Positions 36,237-48,424 are shown, numbered from the stretch's first letter. The stretch is 64,000 nucleotides of DNA from Siphonodentalium dalli (GCA_032622095.1 CP136066.1:154529152-154593151), one strand, 5' to 3'. A program made the numbers and translations. Notes: generated by a model not told the origin, from the sequence alone.

Positions 36237-37145
36237 TAAAGGGAAAAAATAGCTTTTTATCATTTTTGAGTCCTGGGAGTCACTTTAAAGCATTTTAATG
36301 CATTTTACAGAGCCTGGTATTTCAGTCCAATGAATATCTCATGCTTGGTGTGGCTATTCTTGCTGTTGATGACTTCTTTCACTTACATCAGCCAAAAAAA
36401 TTGTAAGATTTTTCATAAAAAATGCCAATTTTTCAAGGTATTTTCAAAAAATTTCAAGGTGATAATAGTCACATGATAATGCAAATGACCCATAACATGA
36501 GCATGTCAACGACACATATATCAATTGTTATAAGAACCTAATCTAACAAGTATTTTGGATTTTATAGCCAGTGATATACAGCTATATATCATAAAAGTGT
36601 GTCATTTCCACTGGTGGGTATGGTCATTTGAAGGTTAATAGCACTAAAACTTGGACACATTTAAGAAAATGCTTCAGCAATTCAAAGAGAGCATATCTTT
36701 ATTCAACTAATTCAATATACACCCACATTCAGTTATCTTGGATCACCCTTGCAGACCTGAAAATGTCATATTTTATTCTTCAATGTGCTGATAAAGTCAT
36801 GCGCTTGATGCTCAGCTGATCAGATCTGGACTCAATGACCTCACATCACCAGAAGTTCTCTCATGGAAAGAATATTGTACAGTCTTCCATAGCTGATCCA
36901 AGTTTGCAACACCAGTCCCCTAAAACTGAGTGAAAATGGGGCCTGACTGAACATGACTGGTGGTGGAAAATAATTGTGCTTTTTTTATGAATAATTTGTT
37001 AAAGGGGGTGGGGTTAAATTGTGTGTGATAAATAAAGAACCACAGAAGTGATATTGTTTTTGAACACATTTTTTCCATTGATGGGCAATTCTGAAGAAAT
37101 GTAGGGAGTTACAATTATTCCGCGAAAAAGCGCGCTATCGCTTTA

Positions 37146-37585
37146 GGTTACACTGGTGTAAATAACGTTCCGAGTGACATCTAGCGGATGCGGGAGGAAT
37201 ATATAGGAGAGAATAAAATAGACACTGGGCCCTGATTGGTCAATAGCCTTGCGTGCTTTTCACATAAAAAAATCATCACACCTCTTCCCTATGATTTCCC
37301 ATAGGTAAAATAACCATTGGCACAGGAATTAACCCTTTGTAGTGAAGTTTGAATTTTTTGGTGTGGTCTAAAATATGACTGTATTTTTTTATGCGGTTCT
37401 GACACTAGTTACGAAAACATAAGATTTAAAGGCGAATTCCCTGCTAGACAGACATGATTTTTTTGTGTAAAAAGTTTCCCAAAATGTCAATTTTTCAGAT
37501 TTAAAGAAAATTTTGGACCCAACATTTATATTGCCAATACTATACACTAAAACGTTAGCACTGAGGCCTATGGAAAACATTTACA
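37146..37585. mobile_element. TA-flanked inverted-repeat element, copy 2, right end lost
   Basis: Starts at TA (37144-37145) with GGTTACACTGG. By eye only a handful of bases differ from copy 1 (for example ATAAGG/ATAACG and ATGTAAAT/ATGTCAAT). It breaks off after ACATTTACA, so about 13 bases of the right end are missing. Confidence 0.75.
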
Positions 37586-38594
37586 TATGTACCCATTCAA
37601 ATGATTAGAATTTATTTTAATACAATAGTAACCCACCCTGAGATCTGAATTTAAGCCTAAATTATGGTAGAACCTGTGCAAATAAATTAAGTGGAATGTA
37701 TTTTGCGACATAAAACAGATGATCGCCAAGTACAATTAACCTGCTGATGATTTTTCTTAACCTAACTGCAACGTAACTAGCTCAACTCCAAAGAGATGTA
37801 TTTTAGAGATGTCGCCACCATGTCGGTTCCGGTTTGCACTTTCTGTAATAATGCGTAATTCGGCGTCTGTATTCTTGCAAATATATCAAAGAAAGTTGTC
37901 CTTAAAAATTCCTTATTGATATCCCAACAAGATTTAGAGAAGTTTTATACATCTCTATACTTTTATATACATGACATGTGTCCTGGGGTATGGTAGCAGG
38001 GGAAATCTGGGCTGGGGGAATGGGACCCAAAAAAATTAAATCAACTGGTGGTTCAACAGGGGAAAACTTGCTTGGGGAATGTGGCTATTGGTGAGATCCC
38101 ATGCCGGTTTTTCGGAACCCTGCCCGTAGGGAGCCTCGATATAGAATAGAATGTACTGGCTTATAAGGTCAAGGTAACTATTGTTAGGCCAATATATTCT
38201 CTTATATATCCAAGGCTCCCCAAGTGCGATTTCTCCACTGCTTCAGAAATAAACCACTTTATTATGCCTTTGTAGACAAATAATATAGATTTAGCTGTAT
38301 TTTATTCACAAAGAAGTGTAGTCTTGAGATTTGATTTTATAGAAATAATGTGTTGTAAATTTTGCCCCGGAAGAGATACACTATCTTTAATCAGTGAGAA
38401 TCAAGTAACTACTTATCAGCAAGTGTTCGATTATCCAAGGATTTACAAGGATATGTGATGTTGTATAATTATTAAATTCATAAATCATTCAATTCCTGCC
38501 ATCTTATCTATATCTTATGTGTACTAAAAATGTTCCTACTAAACACAGAAATGTATTTTTAATTGTAATACCATAGCCATGAAGTCTCTTTTAA

Positions 38595-38842
38595 CCCTTT
38601 CTATACTCAATGGATTCTCCCGTCAGTTATAAAAGTAAAATACATTGGAATGGTCTATTATTCAATTGGAGGGGTGCTCAAGTTATATAGGCAGACGAAT
38701 AGATAATAGAAGTGAAGAAGGATTTCTATTAATTGGTGGGAAATGTTCAGATAATAAGTTCAACAAACGACCTATTGTTGAATGTATAATCTAAACGTTT
38801 CCTATGGAACTACTCATCAATGAGTATTTAGTATAGAAAGGG
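38595..38842. mobile_element. TTAA-flanked MITE with CCCTTTCTATACT ends
   Basis: TTAA at 38591-38594 and 38843-38846; ends CCCTTTCTATACT and AGTATAGAAAGGG. Internal hairpin GTTCAGATAATAAGTTCAAC. Sister copy at 62509. Confidence 0.75.
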
Positions 38843-39029
38843 TTAAATGGTTGCCTCTTGAGCGCACAGGTTCAATCATCTCATTATTAAATCAATTGAT
38901 GTTCATAAGTGCATTTAAATATCATCGAGAATACAGAAATTAAACTATCCAATCTTACTAAGACTGTCATAGCTATCTTGTCATTGTTGACTACATCTGA
39001 TTTCTACATAAAGCGGGCTCGATATTATT

Positions 39030-39715
39030 TAGCTCAACTTGACAGTCATGTTTGAGCTATTGCCATGGGTTGGCGTCCGTCGCACCCTACAGACCACATC
39101 TTTCATCCGATCATCACCAAACTTCATTTGGATCTTCGGGGGTGACCTATAGATGGGAGCCATCAAATTTTTCCGAAATTCATTATAAAACATGGCCGCC
39201 AGTAGCCATCTTGGATTTCAAATTTGAATCTGTCACCGCACCCTTCAGCCCACATTTATCGGATAATTGTTTTTGAAAATTTACAGGCATGTTTAGGATA
39301 CCTCTAGATAGGAGCTATTGATTTTGAACGATTTTCGATGAAAAACATGGCCACTGACAGCCATCTTGGATATTACTCTTTGCAAGACTAAATCATTTGG
39401 CACACCCTATAGACCACATCCCTCATCCGATCGTTACCAAACTTCATATGGATCTTCAGGATGACCTCTAGATGGGAGTAGTCAACTTTTTTCCCAAATT
39501 CGTTAAACATGGCGACCAGCAGCCATCTTGGATTTCAATTTGAATCCATCACTGCAGCCCGCATTTATATGAGAAATGTTTTGAAAATTGACAGGTATGT
39601 TTTGGATCACCTCTCGATAGAAACTTTCAAATTTGAATGATTTTCAATGGAAATGGCCACCAGCTGCCATCTTGGAATTTACTCTTTGCATGACTAAATC
39701 TATTAACTGTAAACC
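39030..39715. repeat. AGCCATCTTGGATTTT repeat array
   Basis: Opens TTTAGCTCAACTTGACAGTC and holds about four units with AACATGG(C/A), GCCATCTTGGAT, CACCAAACTTCAT and TGACCTCTAGATGGGAG. Same family as 18095. Confidence 0.65.
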
Positions 39716-39719
39716 ACAG

Positions 39720-41500
39720 ACTGGACTATTCATTTCTAACTGCAGTAAAAAAAAAACAAGAATATATCTCCACAAACTTGGACATCATTTGTTTTAATTA
39801 CAGCAGATCCAAATCACAACATCTTACTTTAGACAGTAATCATATTATACATATATCTTAATTGATTACCATGATGATTTTAATTGAATTGATTATAGTT
39901 GGACACGAAGCGCCCAGACTTCACACCCGGGATGGTCGAAAAGATGGAATTATCTTCTTCACCCCACGACCAAGACGAGCGTGATCATTGGTTTGCTTTT
40001 AAAATAGATAACGCAAATGGCCCACAATATATATAGCGGCAGGATAATATAATATAACAAGCACCCGGGTATATTATTATAATCCACCCACGTGAATTTA
40101 AGATCATGCTTAAATTTATTACTTTTGCATCACATTTTTTTATTAACTGGGAAATAAAAAATAAAAAGCATTGAACATGACCCTTGGGCACACCGGGTCC
40201 CGTAAGAGCATATAGAACTATATCAACTATCTCTTCATGTTTTGTTAAAGCACTCTTTATTAAAATTCATCGCTTTGGTTTTATTGAACATCTATGCAAA
40301 ATTGTCATTCAACGTAGCCCTGTACGTAATATCAAAGTTCATATGCAGTTTATTAACAGGTCATTATAATAGTTGTAAACAGAAACAGCCCAGATGGCAT
40401 TAACAGCATTTGTATATGCTTCAGTTTGAAAATATAGCATATTTGGACCATGATGTGAAGTACTGTTCATATGATATAGATATAGACTAATATAAATAAA
40501 GAGCGTTTTGTGTTACTATTCCATGACTGTCGGCAATTAATAAAGAGCATTTATCTTGGTGCTTGTGTCGTGATGTATACTTGAACCCTGGTGTGGGAAA
40601 AAATTGGTTTCCTATAATTAGATGCATCAACTGGATGTATAATGTATTTGTACCTAATACCAGCAACCCGAGAACAGCGAAACGAGCGAATCCTGGCCCT
40701 AAGTGGACTATTAAGGTTCACATCCAAAGATCTCATGTATACCAGTAAGTCCCTTTGATAACTGAAGTGATATATTGGAGCTCGTTATGTTTGTATATAA
40801 TATGCCGCATTTGAAACATGTGGCTATGTGTGCATGGACATTGGCGCAAAAACACAATTAAAAAGAACACTGCGCCAGCCACAACACTGATTATCGCCCT
40901 TTCATTACGCAAGGTATCTGCCCATTTCTGGTGAATGAATTCAAGGAGGTTCCAGTAGTCAATTCAAGGATTTTCAAGGACTGCCCCGACAATTTTCAAG
41001 GAGTTTCCAGGAACCAACTGTTGAACATTACATGCGATACCGCGGATACTCTGTTACAATTTACTATTATACTCAGACATGCCCTACTTACTACCTATCA
41101 ACAGACAACATATAGAACCAATATTTTCTGCACATAGCTGTAATAAATCATTGAGAGCCAGTCTAAAAGCGTGGGAACTTAACTTTCTACTTAACATGGA
41201 CTTAAGAGTGTTTTATGAAACACTTAAATGAAATGAAACAGAAACACCATAAGATCCACCTTATGTCTTAGATTAAGTCCATCTTGAGTCCTTGGTTCAT
41301 GAAACTGGGCCCTGGGCGACAACTGTAACTAATGTTAAATAGAACAGATTGCCATGGTAACCCCACATGACCTAGTAAGGGATGAACAAGATAGATGATT
41401 TTGTAATTACATATATTATAAATTACACAAGCTAGTGATTCAATATGTAGCACAAAATTCGGGGAAAAGATTATGTCATCAATCATTCTCACATGATCTG
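39720..41500. other. Sequence between repeats, one weak exon-like patch
   Basis: Mostly AT-rich. 39899-40020 is GC-richer, follows an AG after a T-rich run, and is open in the frame LDTKRPDFTPGMVEKMELSS; I cannot assign it. AATAAAGAGC(G/A)TTT phrases at about 40495-40556 recur at 42917-42970. Confidence 0.3.
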
Positions 41501-41507
41501 CAGACTA

Positions 41508-41709
41508 CAGTAAAGCTCTAATTAATCAACTTCTTAACCACAGCAGAATTATGGGTAACTTTTCAGGATTTAGTCGGAAATATGGCTTGTTGCCATTCAT
41601 CGGAAAGCTCTCGGCGATGAATGGCAACAAGCCATATTTCCGACTAAATCCTGAAAAGTTACCCATAATTCTGCTGTGGTTAAGAAGTCGATTAATTAGG
41701 GCATTACTA
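41508..41709. mobile_element. TA-flanked palindromic MITE (CAGTAATGCCC family), full length
   Basis: Left TA at 41506-41507. The arms pair almost perfectly (GAATTATGGGTAACTTTTCA and inverse). The right terminal bases ACTAA have drifted from ACTGTA. Confidence 0.7.
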
Positions 41710-41802
41710 ACTCAGTTAAATAACTCATGAATAACAACAACTCATGAATAACAAATGACTAAAATTACATATCCTGATGAGTGGCCAAAGAATGCAAATA
41801 GT

Positions 41803-42141
41803 AGCATCACCATATTTGCCCTCTGGGGACCTCATTCTGCTTAGGCCTCAACTGCTATGAGAGACCAAGGATCAGATTGAAGTTGGTGATGTTCACCCAT
41901 TAATCACCTCGATTATGCATTTTATCATCTGCAAATTTGGGGATATAGAAACTGATAAGAGAAAAAGTAAGTAAAAACAATGTTAATTGACTGTAGATAC
42001 TTCACAGAAGATGAGGTCTGCGCAGAATGAGGTCCTCAGAGGGTGAATTTGGTGATGCTAGTCCATTGTGTGTGATAGCATCGCTAAATTCAACCTTTGG
42101 GGACCTCATTCTGCAAACGACAAACACTATTTGCAGGCTTG
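41803..42141. mobile_element. GAATGAGGTCCCC hAT element, left-truncated
   Basis: Contains the spacer, the second palindromic arm and the right end CACTATTTGCAGGCTTG. Confidence 0.6.
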
Positions 42142-42149
42142 TGAGTGGC

Positions 42150-43545
42150 ATTAATAAGATATTGCATGACAAGTCGAAAACTCAACTTTTCAAATAAATT
42201 ATTTTTTAGGAAATAGATTTTCAGTAATGAAGTCAATTCAGTTTCATACACACAGGGAGAGGCCTCAATAATGCATAGTAATAATTTGCAAGTCTGGTTA
42301 CGCATATTATGTAAACAAATTTGATCAAATTAGACACCATCCTGTATCATTTGCTATTATTTCTGCACTAATGAGTTAAAACTTCAGGTTTCCTGGTTGT
42401 TGTTAACAGAAAATATCATAGTTAAGTTAATGATATGCACACCAACTGTGAATCCCTCTGTCGAGATTAATATTATCCATTATGATGTGGGATGACGAAA
42501 ATCTCATCCTTAGGGCAAGATATTTGGGCCAAACACGAGGGTTTCCGCGTATCGGGATCAAATATCTGGCCACGAGAGAAATTTTTCCATACACACATCC
42601 CAGCTCATGATGGATCATTTTCTCTCAACTCAAGAGCCTCAGTTTGGTTTCTTGTTTTCTACCAGTCTTTAACACATTTCAGTGGGTTCTTAAAGGTATG
42701 GGAGGCCTTGGCGGTGGGTATGCTGTGAAAATAGTTTCACCAGTCAAAAACCGCCACAAACAGAAAGAATATTAAAATGTAGACAGACTTTGTCCGTATA
42801 CAAATAAGAAATATCGCATAAACAGTATGTTATTGTCATATGTTTGACCATTGTTATGTAAACAAAGGCATAAAAAGTTACTTTCCTGGTGTTTATATTA
42901 TGATGGTAAACATAAAGAGCGTTCTTTGTTGCAGAATTCCTGATATGGAACTAATAAAGAGCGTTTATATCATTTGTGTGTGATTAGCCAGTAACACTGT
43001 GCTGTCTTCTGTAACACAATCAGGCTCTTGCTTAGGTAAAATATAGTAGGTCTTTATGATAGCATGCTGTTTATGCGATGGTCATGGTATATATGAACGA
43101 AACTGTATGCGTTTTAATGTTTTTCTGTTTATGGTGATTGGAACAAATAGGAATATTTTCGACAACTAAGGCCTCCCGTGCCTTTAACAGCACATCTGGG
43201 TGAAATTTAATGCAATATTCGTGATTACTATGAATGATTTCGGTATATTCCATTCTGAAAAAAACAAAACGTGTTACCCGTACGAGCAGGGTTAATATGT
43301 TTGAATGAAATTGACATGGCTAGTGAATATGACATGGCTGCATCACAACATCAGATTTGTCTGCTGGTACCACTGCTGGTACCGTGTTTCTTTCTAGCAT
43401 TGCGGTTTAACCATGATTCAACAGGATATCCATTTCAGCACAAAAATAAATGTCATACACCTGCTTCCACAGAATCCATAACTAGACTGGCCAATTGTAG
43501 CATGTGTGTGAGTGAGGTCTCCCTCCTGTGATAATTGGTGAGTTT
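42150..43545. other. Sequence with no recognised gene
   Basis: AT-rich. Contains an ATAAAGAGCGTT pair at 42917-42970 related to 40495. An open frame at 43271-43531 includes a hydrophobic stretch but has no exon signals or recognisable similarity. Confidence 0.4.
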
Positions 43546-43551
43546 CAGAAA

Positions 43552-43755
43552 TCAATAACCATATTGTGCCAGTGGAAGAGTTTCTCTACACGGTTTATGT
43601 ACAGAAGTCAAGTTTCCGATTTCACCCCTTTTCTCCACACCCGGAGAAGGAATCGCAGTCTCCTGTCGCAACACAACTGTGCTGTAGTGCTTCTCTTCTG
43701 CTTCACACACACAGTTCAGAAGTTCTTTCGAATCCATCAGAATTCCATTAAAACC
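43552..43755 (-). CDS. Possible terminal exon of an unknown gene (low confidence)
   Basis: Reading the - strand, a good acceptor (TTCCATTCTTATTTTCAG) is followed by 67 open codons ending in TGA at 43552. The peptide starts GFNGILMDSKELLNCVCEAE and looks protein-like, with a mixed composition unlike the surrounding repeat frames. I recognise no family. No partner exon was found nearby, so it could be chance or a gene fragment. Confidence 0.25.
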   Translation of the reverse strand, partial: GFNGILMDSKELLNCVCEAEEKHYSTVVLRQETAIPSPGVEKRGEIGNLTSVHKPCRETLPLAQYGY

Positions 43756-44240
43756 CTGAAAATAAGAATGGAAATTGCTGCAGTGTGTACAAAGCCAATG
43801 TATAAATAGATTGCCCACCAAGATATCATTCCTTACATCAGCAAAGGTGCAGATATATCAATGGAAAGTTGAATATTTCATTATAATTCTCCATATTTGA
43901 GACAAGTTAACTGTGCCTTATTTGATCCCAAGATTAATGGGCAGCCCACTGTTGTAACTTGAGGTCTGGAACCCACAATACATCTTTAACTTTCTATGGA
44001 CGTTTAACATGACATCATAGTATTACAAAATGAAACAAAAGGTGGTGCTGGCATATCCCCGCCCATATCTCCCTCTGTCAACAGAAGAGCCAGACAGGAC
44101 CAAAATAACACGAAAAATTTATGAAGAAGATCCAAAATGCAGGCAAAAAAATTGGGAATAAACCTGATTTGCACACTCATTTGAGATATTGTGGCAAGCA
44201 AATTGCATACCAAAATTAAACAAGCAGTCGCAGACAGCGG

Positions 44241-45009
44241 TATCCCCCGCCGAAATGTGCAGTCGGGGAAGTGCATTCTCAATAATGTTTGCATTCTCTG
44301 CCGAAATGTGCAGTTGGGGAAGTGCATTCTCAAAAAGAGGTGGGATTTTGTCAAAAAGCCTGGCTTGCGAACTCATTTTAGGACTGACATTTGTGGAAAT
44401 TAGCCATGTGACATCGTCCATTTGCACTAAAAATAATAAACAAAGTCCAATAACTCTGGTGAAAATATCCGGCCGGACCTGGTTTACGAACTCGTTCTAG
44501 TCTACTAGATACTGGTCATGTGAACTCATATACCAAAATTCTTTGAAATCCGTTGACATTTGTTGAAATGAGCCCTGTGACGTCATCCATTTGCACACAA
44601 AAAAATCGAAAAGTCCAATAACTCTGCTGAAAATATCCGGCCGGACCTGGTTTGTGAACTCATTCTAGATACTGGTCATGTGAACTCATATAACAAAATT
44701 CTTTGAAATCCATTGACATTTGTGGAAATGAGCCCTGTGACGTCGTCCATTTGCACAAAAAAAAATTGACAAAGTCCAATAACTCCGGTAAATATAAGCG
44801 GCCGGACCTGGCTTGCGTACTTATACTAGGTAATGGTCAAGTGAACTCATATACCACAAATCTTTGAAATCCGTTGACATTTGTTCAAGTTATGACTCCT
44901 ACAAATTCGGGACGGATGGACAGACGGCTAGACAGACAGACGGACGGACGGCTCGACGGACAGAACCCATTCCTATATCCCCCGCAAATTTTCAATTTGG
45001 CGGGGGATA
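44241..45009. mobile_element. TATCCCCCGC-ended element with tandem units and GGAC run
   Basis: Ends TATCCCCCGCCGAAATG and CAATTTGGCGGGGGATA are inverted copies. Inside are three roughly 165-bp units (ATATCCGGCCGGACCTGG, CATGTGAACTCATATA, TTTGAAATCCGTTGACATTT) and a GGACGGACGG run at about 44921-44965. Class unassigned. Confidence 0.6.
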
Positions 45010-45059
45010 ATTAGGGTTCATTGTTGTTTAGTTATCTAGCCAGAAGGACCAAAATCATT

Positions 45060-45240
45060 AAAAATTGACAAACTAAGCAGTGAAGGATCAAGGGATTTTT
45101 TGGGGACACCTGTTTTCGGGCAATGATATGCTGAAGGCATATCCCGAAGGCCTGAGCGGGGAGGTTCGGGAGGGGATGTCCCCCTGGTGATGGTGGGGGG
45201 TCTGGGGGTTCTACCCCTGAAAATATTTTGAAAATGCTTT
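45060..45240. repeat. G-rich interspersed fragment
   Basis: Includes CCTGAGCGGGGAGGTTCGGG, GGGGATGTCCCCC and GGGGTCTGGGGGTTCTACCC. The look is of a dispersed repeat, but there is no second copy in this window. Confidence 0.35.
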
Positions 45241-45654
45241 ACATTGAGTGCTCATGTACTAGTAGGGCTCTCTGAGTCAGTAATTTGAATTTTACTGAGA
45301 GGTAAATTAGATCAAGTTTCTCAAGCGTAACTTTGGAAATGTTTATAACATTACATGTATGGGATTGGAAATGCTTATGTTATTGTCAGATACCTTTTGA
45401 TTCAATGGATTATGCTTATCCTGCTTGAAATGAGACTTACCATTATCACTCTAATTCATATAATAGGTTATTTTCTAAAATTCAGGTGAGAGACACATAT
45501 ATACTAGTAGCGCAGAAACAATGTCTATTAAGTTAGTAACAAGAGATGGACTGTCGTCCGGTGCATACCCCCTCGTGGCATACCGCCTCGTGTGGGCATA
45601 TCTATAACTTATGAGGGCTATACTCAGACAGATGCACCCAAACACCAGCATTTT

Positions 45655-46552
45655 CATATCAACAAAGATGAGTAACTATAGAACAATAAAAACAAAACAA
45701 ACATTTGAATGTGCCATTAAATGTCCTCATAGTGGTGAACATACATACAAAATTTCATTGAGATCCGAGCATTACTGTTCAAGTTATGAGCTGAACAGAC
45801 ATTGGATGGACCAAACAACCAACATTTCCAGATAAACAAAGATGAATAACTCTAGAATGGAAGAGCAGAACAGAACAGTGGAACCCTCTATTGAATGTCC
45901 TCATAGTAGTGAACATCCATACCAAATTTCATTGAGATCCCAGCACAACTGTTGAAGTTACGACATGAAGAGACACCAGACGGACCAAAAAGCCAACATT
46001 TCCAGATAAACAAAGATGTATAACTCTAGAATGGAAAATCCGAACAAAACAATGGAACCCTCTTTTTAATGTCCTCATAGTAGTGAACATCCATACCAAA
46101 TTTCATTGAGATCCCAGCACAACTGTTGAAGTTATGACATGAACAGACACCAGACAGACCAAAAATCCAACATTTCAACATAAACAAAGATGAATAACTC
46201 CAGAATGGAAAATTCGAACAAAACGATGGAACCCTCTTTTTAATGTCCTCATAGTAGTGAACATCCATACCAAATTTCATTGAGATCCCAGCACAACTGT
46301 TGAAGTTATGACATGAACAGACACCAGACAGACCAAAAATCCAACATTTCAAGATAAACAAAGATGAATAACTCTAGAATGGAAAATCCGAACAAAACGA
46401 TATAATGAACAGCCATACTAAATTTCATTGAGATCCGAGCACTACTGTTCAAGTTATGACATGAACAGACATCGGACAGACGCACGCACGGACGGACGGA
46501 CGGACAGGTGCAAAACAGTATACCCCCCTTTAAAAAAAAAAAGGGGGTATAA
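45655..46552. repeat. Tandem array of about 172-bp units ending in a GGAC run and a TATACCCCCC hairpin
   Basis: Units start near 45831, 46003, 46175 and 46346, with degraded ones at the edges. Each holds AACAAAGATGAATAACTC, CATACCAAATTTCATTGAGA and TGTTGAAGTTATGACATGAA. Then GGACGGACGG at about 46484-46507 and AGTATACCCCCC...GGGGGTATA at 46520-46552. Confidence 0.7.
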
Positions 46553-46621
46553 TTACTATTAATACTATTCTCTATGTTATTTATTCATTTGGTATTATGA
46601 GATCCCACCTGATAACCAGTA

Positions 46622-48201
46622 GGGTATCACCCCCTCCCCCCCCCCCCCCCTGAATCCTGAATACGAGTTAATTTTGGGGGGTGAATCCTGAATAAGAGTT
46701 AATTTTGGGGGGGTGAATCCTGAATACATGTTAAGAAATAATATGCGATAAATGACATACAAATTGACTGTTTTAATATCAGACAGATACAAGCAGAAGT
46801 TACATAGACACATTATGATGCCAGTGTCGCGTTATGAGGCCGTTATGATACCATTAATGATACTTTATGATCAGGGACGTGACTAGAGGGTTTCCATTGG
46901 GGGGGGGGGATTTGGTTGTCCACCTTGTGAAATTCCAACTGCACCCCCCCCCCCTCCCCCCTTGAGTCAGAATCAGACTGAACACAAGTTTTGCATAATT
47001 CCATTTGCACCTCAGTGTTTAAGCCTAATATCCTATATCTTCATAAACCATGGTTCTATATTCCCGGTATGAGAACATTCAGATATTTTAACCTGAAACA
47101 TTGCATAAATCCTTACATCTAGTGGTCTAACTCCATACAAATGCACACGGCTACGGGCAAGAGACCACGACACACCGAGCTGACCATCGTTGTTCGGCCT
47201 GTGTGAGAAAATTTTGAAATTTGAACAAGAAAATCGCAAATCCTAGCATCCAGACTGGCCTCAACTAAAGCTTTCCTATAGTGTTGGAAATTTCAAACCT
47301 CATACTCCCCCTCAGGTTGGAAAATTGTCCAACTGATGACCACAAGTTTGACCAAATGTAGTAAAATATTGTTAAACTTATTAGCATTTTTGTATTGGCC
47401 ACAGGGGAGAGACAACGACACACCGGGCCGACCATGGTTCGGCCCGGTGTGAGAAAATTTTGTAATCTGAACAAGAAAATCGCAAAATCCTAGCATCTAG
47501 ACTAGCGTCAAGCATTCTTAGAGTTGGAAATTTCAAACCTGACACCCCACTTAGGTTGGAAAATTTACAACTGATGACAATTCCAATGCCAATGTTGACC
47601 AAATGTATGAGAATATTGTTTTCTTAAATTAACTAGCAGTTTTTGACTGGCCACGGGGGAGGGACCAGGACACAAGATTTCCAAGTGTTGGAAATTTCCA
47701 ACCTGTCACCCCCCTGAGGTTGGAAAATTTCCAACTGATGACCATTTCAGTCCAAAATTTTGACAAAAAATAGGACAAATATGCAAATATTGGTCCAAAA
47801 ACAATTAATTCCCCCCAATATATTGTTTGAAAATCAAACTACAAGAACATTTCAACCTATTATTGGTGTGAAATTTCCAACTAATGTTTTGGCAGGTATG
47901 AAATTTCCAACTGTTGAAAGTTTTGACCAAAGTTGGGGGTGAGACCCCCCCCCCCCCCACCCCCATCGCCACGTCTCTGTTTATGATGGCATGGTGGTCG
48001 AATATGCCCAAGAAGCTATTCTAGCCACTCATTCATACAGATAACTAGCACAAAATATTACTCTGCGCCATCAAAACCTGCGTCCAAGATGTTTTTGTTT
48101 GAACCCGAATACCAGTTAATTCGGGGGTATGAATCCTGCGTACGACTTCAAAACACCCTGAATCCCGCGTACCGAAAAGGGGGGGGGGGGGGGTGATACC
48201 C
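46622..48201. mobile_element. GGGTATCACCCCC-ended element with poly-C/poly-G edges
   Basis: Ends GGGTATCACCCCC and GGGGGTGATACCC. Next to each end are GAATCCTGAATACGAGTTAA-type units. Interrupted by the hAT 46872-47979. Target duplication not resolved. Confidence 0.55.
46872..47979. mobile_element. Non-autonomous hAT element (CAGGGACGTG ends)
   Basis: Perfect 8-bp duplication TTTATGAT (46864-46871, 47980-47987). Ends CAGGGACGTGACTAG and GGCGACGTCTCTG-type inverse with poly-G/poly-C next to them. Inside, about three roughly 230-bp units carry GTTGGAAATTTC(A/C)AACCT and CAAGAAAATCGCAAA. A relative lies at 52880-53160. Confidence 0.8.
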
Positions 48202-48261
48202 TCAACCAGGTTGATTTGATCAAATAGTCACTTTTCCTGTACTGTATTGTGTAATTTCATT

Positions 48262-48417
48262 TGAATTTGATTGAAATACTGAAGGCTGAAGGCTGAATGA
48301 TAGAAACCTGAACTCAAACTATTTGGAAGTTTTCACTTTTTTGATTGAAATACCGAAGTCTGAAGGCTGAATGATAGAAACCTGAACTCAAACTATTTGA
48401 AGTTTTCACTTTTTTGA
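48262..48417. repeat. Tandem pair, about 80-bp unit
   Basis: Two near-identical copies of TTGATTGAAATACTGAAG...AACTATTTGGAAGTTTTCAC. Confidence 0.85.
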
Positions 48418-48424
48418 GCGCCCA

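Larger units (their letters stand above)
35486..38122. mobile_element. CAGGGTTTCC-ended element nested in a piggyBac-like MITE
   Basis: Ends CAGGGTTTCC and GGAACCCTG, flanks CCCATAG (35479-35485) and CCCGTAG (38123-38129), 6 of 7 matching. Same family as 23785-25858. It carries two TA-flanked copies (35786, 37146) and about 900 bp of unclassified DNA between them. Confidence 0.6.
35403..38225. mobile_element. piggyBac-like MITE split by a 2.6-kb insertion
   Basis: Left TTAA at 35399-35402, end CCCTTCCATGATGGGAGCTG and first hairpin arm up to 35485. The second half resumes at 38123 (CCCGTAGGGAGCCTCG and on) and fades near 38225. The element between is 35486-38122. Confidence 0.65.

Noticed and set aside
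35786-37585. Possible LTR retrotransposon, since two near-identical 440-bp blocks are in direct orientation
   Set aside because: Each block has its own inverted ends and TA flanks, and the DNA between them has no retroviral-type genes, primer site or polypurine tract.
46026-46361. 111-codon frame on the - strand with repeated peptide MLKCWIFGLSGVCSCHNFNS
   Set aside because: It is the translation of the 172-bp tandem repeat; the peptide repeat follows the DNA repeat exactly.
45655-46430. CRISPR-like pattern of regular repeats
   Set aside because: Units are contiguous and about 172 bp without unique spacers, and the genome is an animal's.
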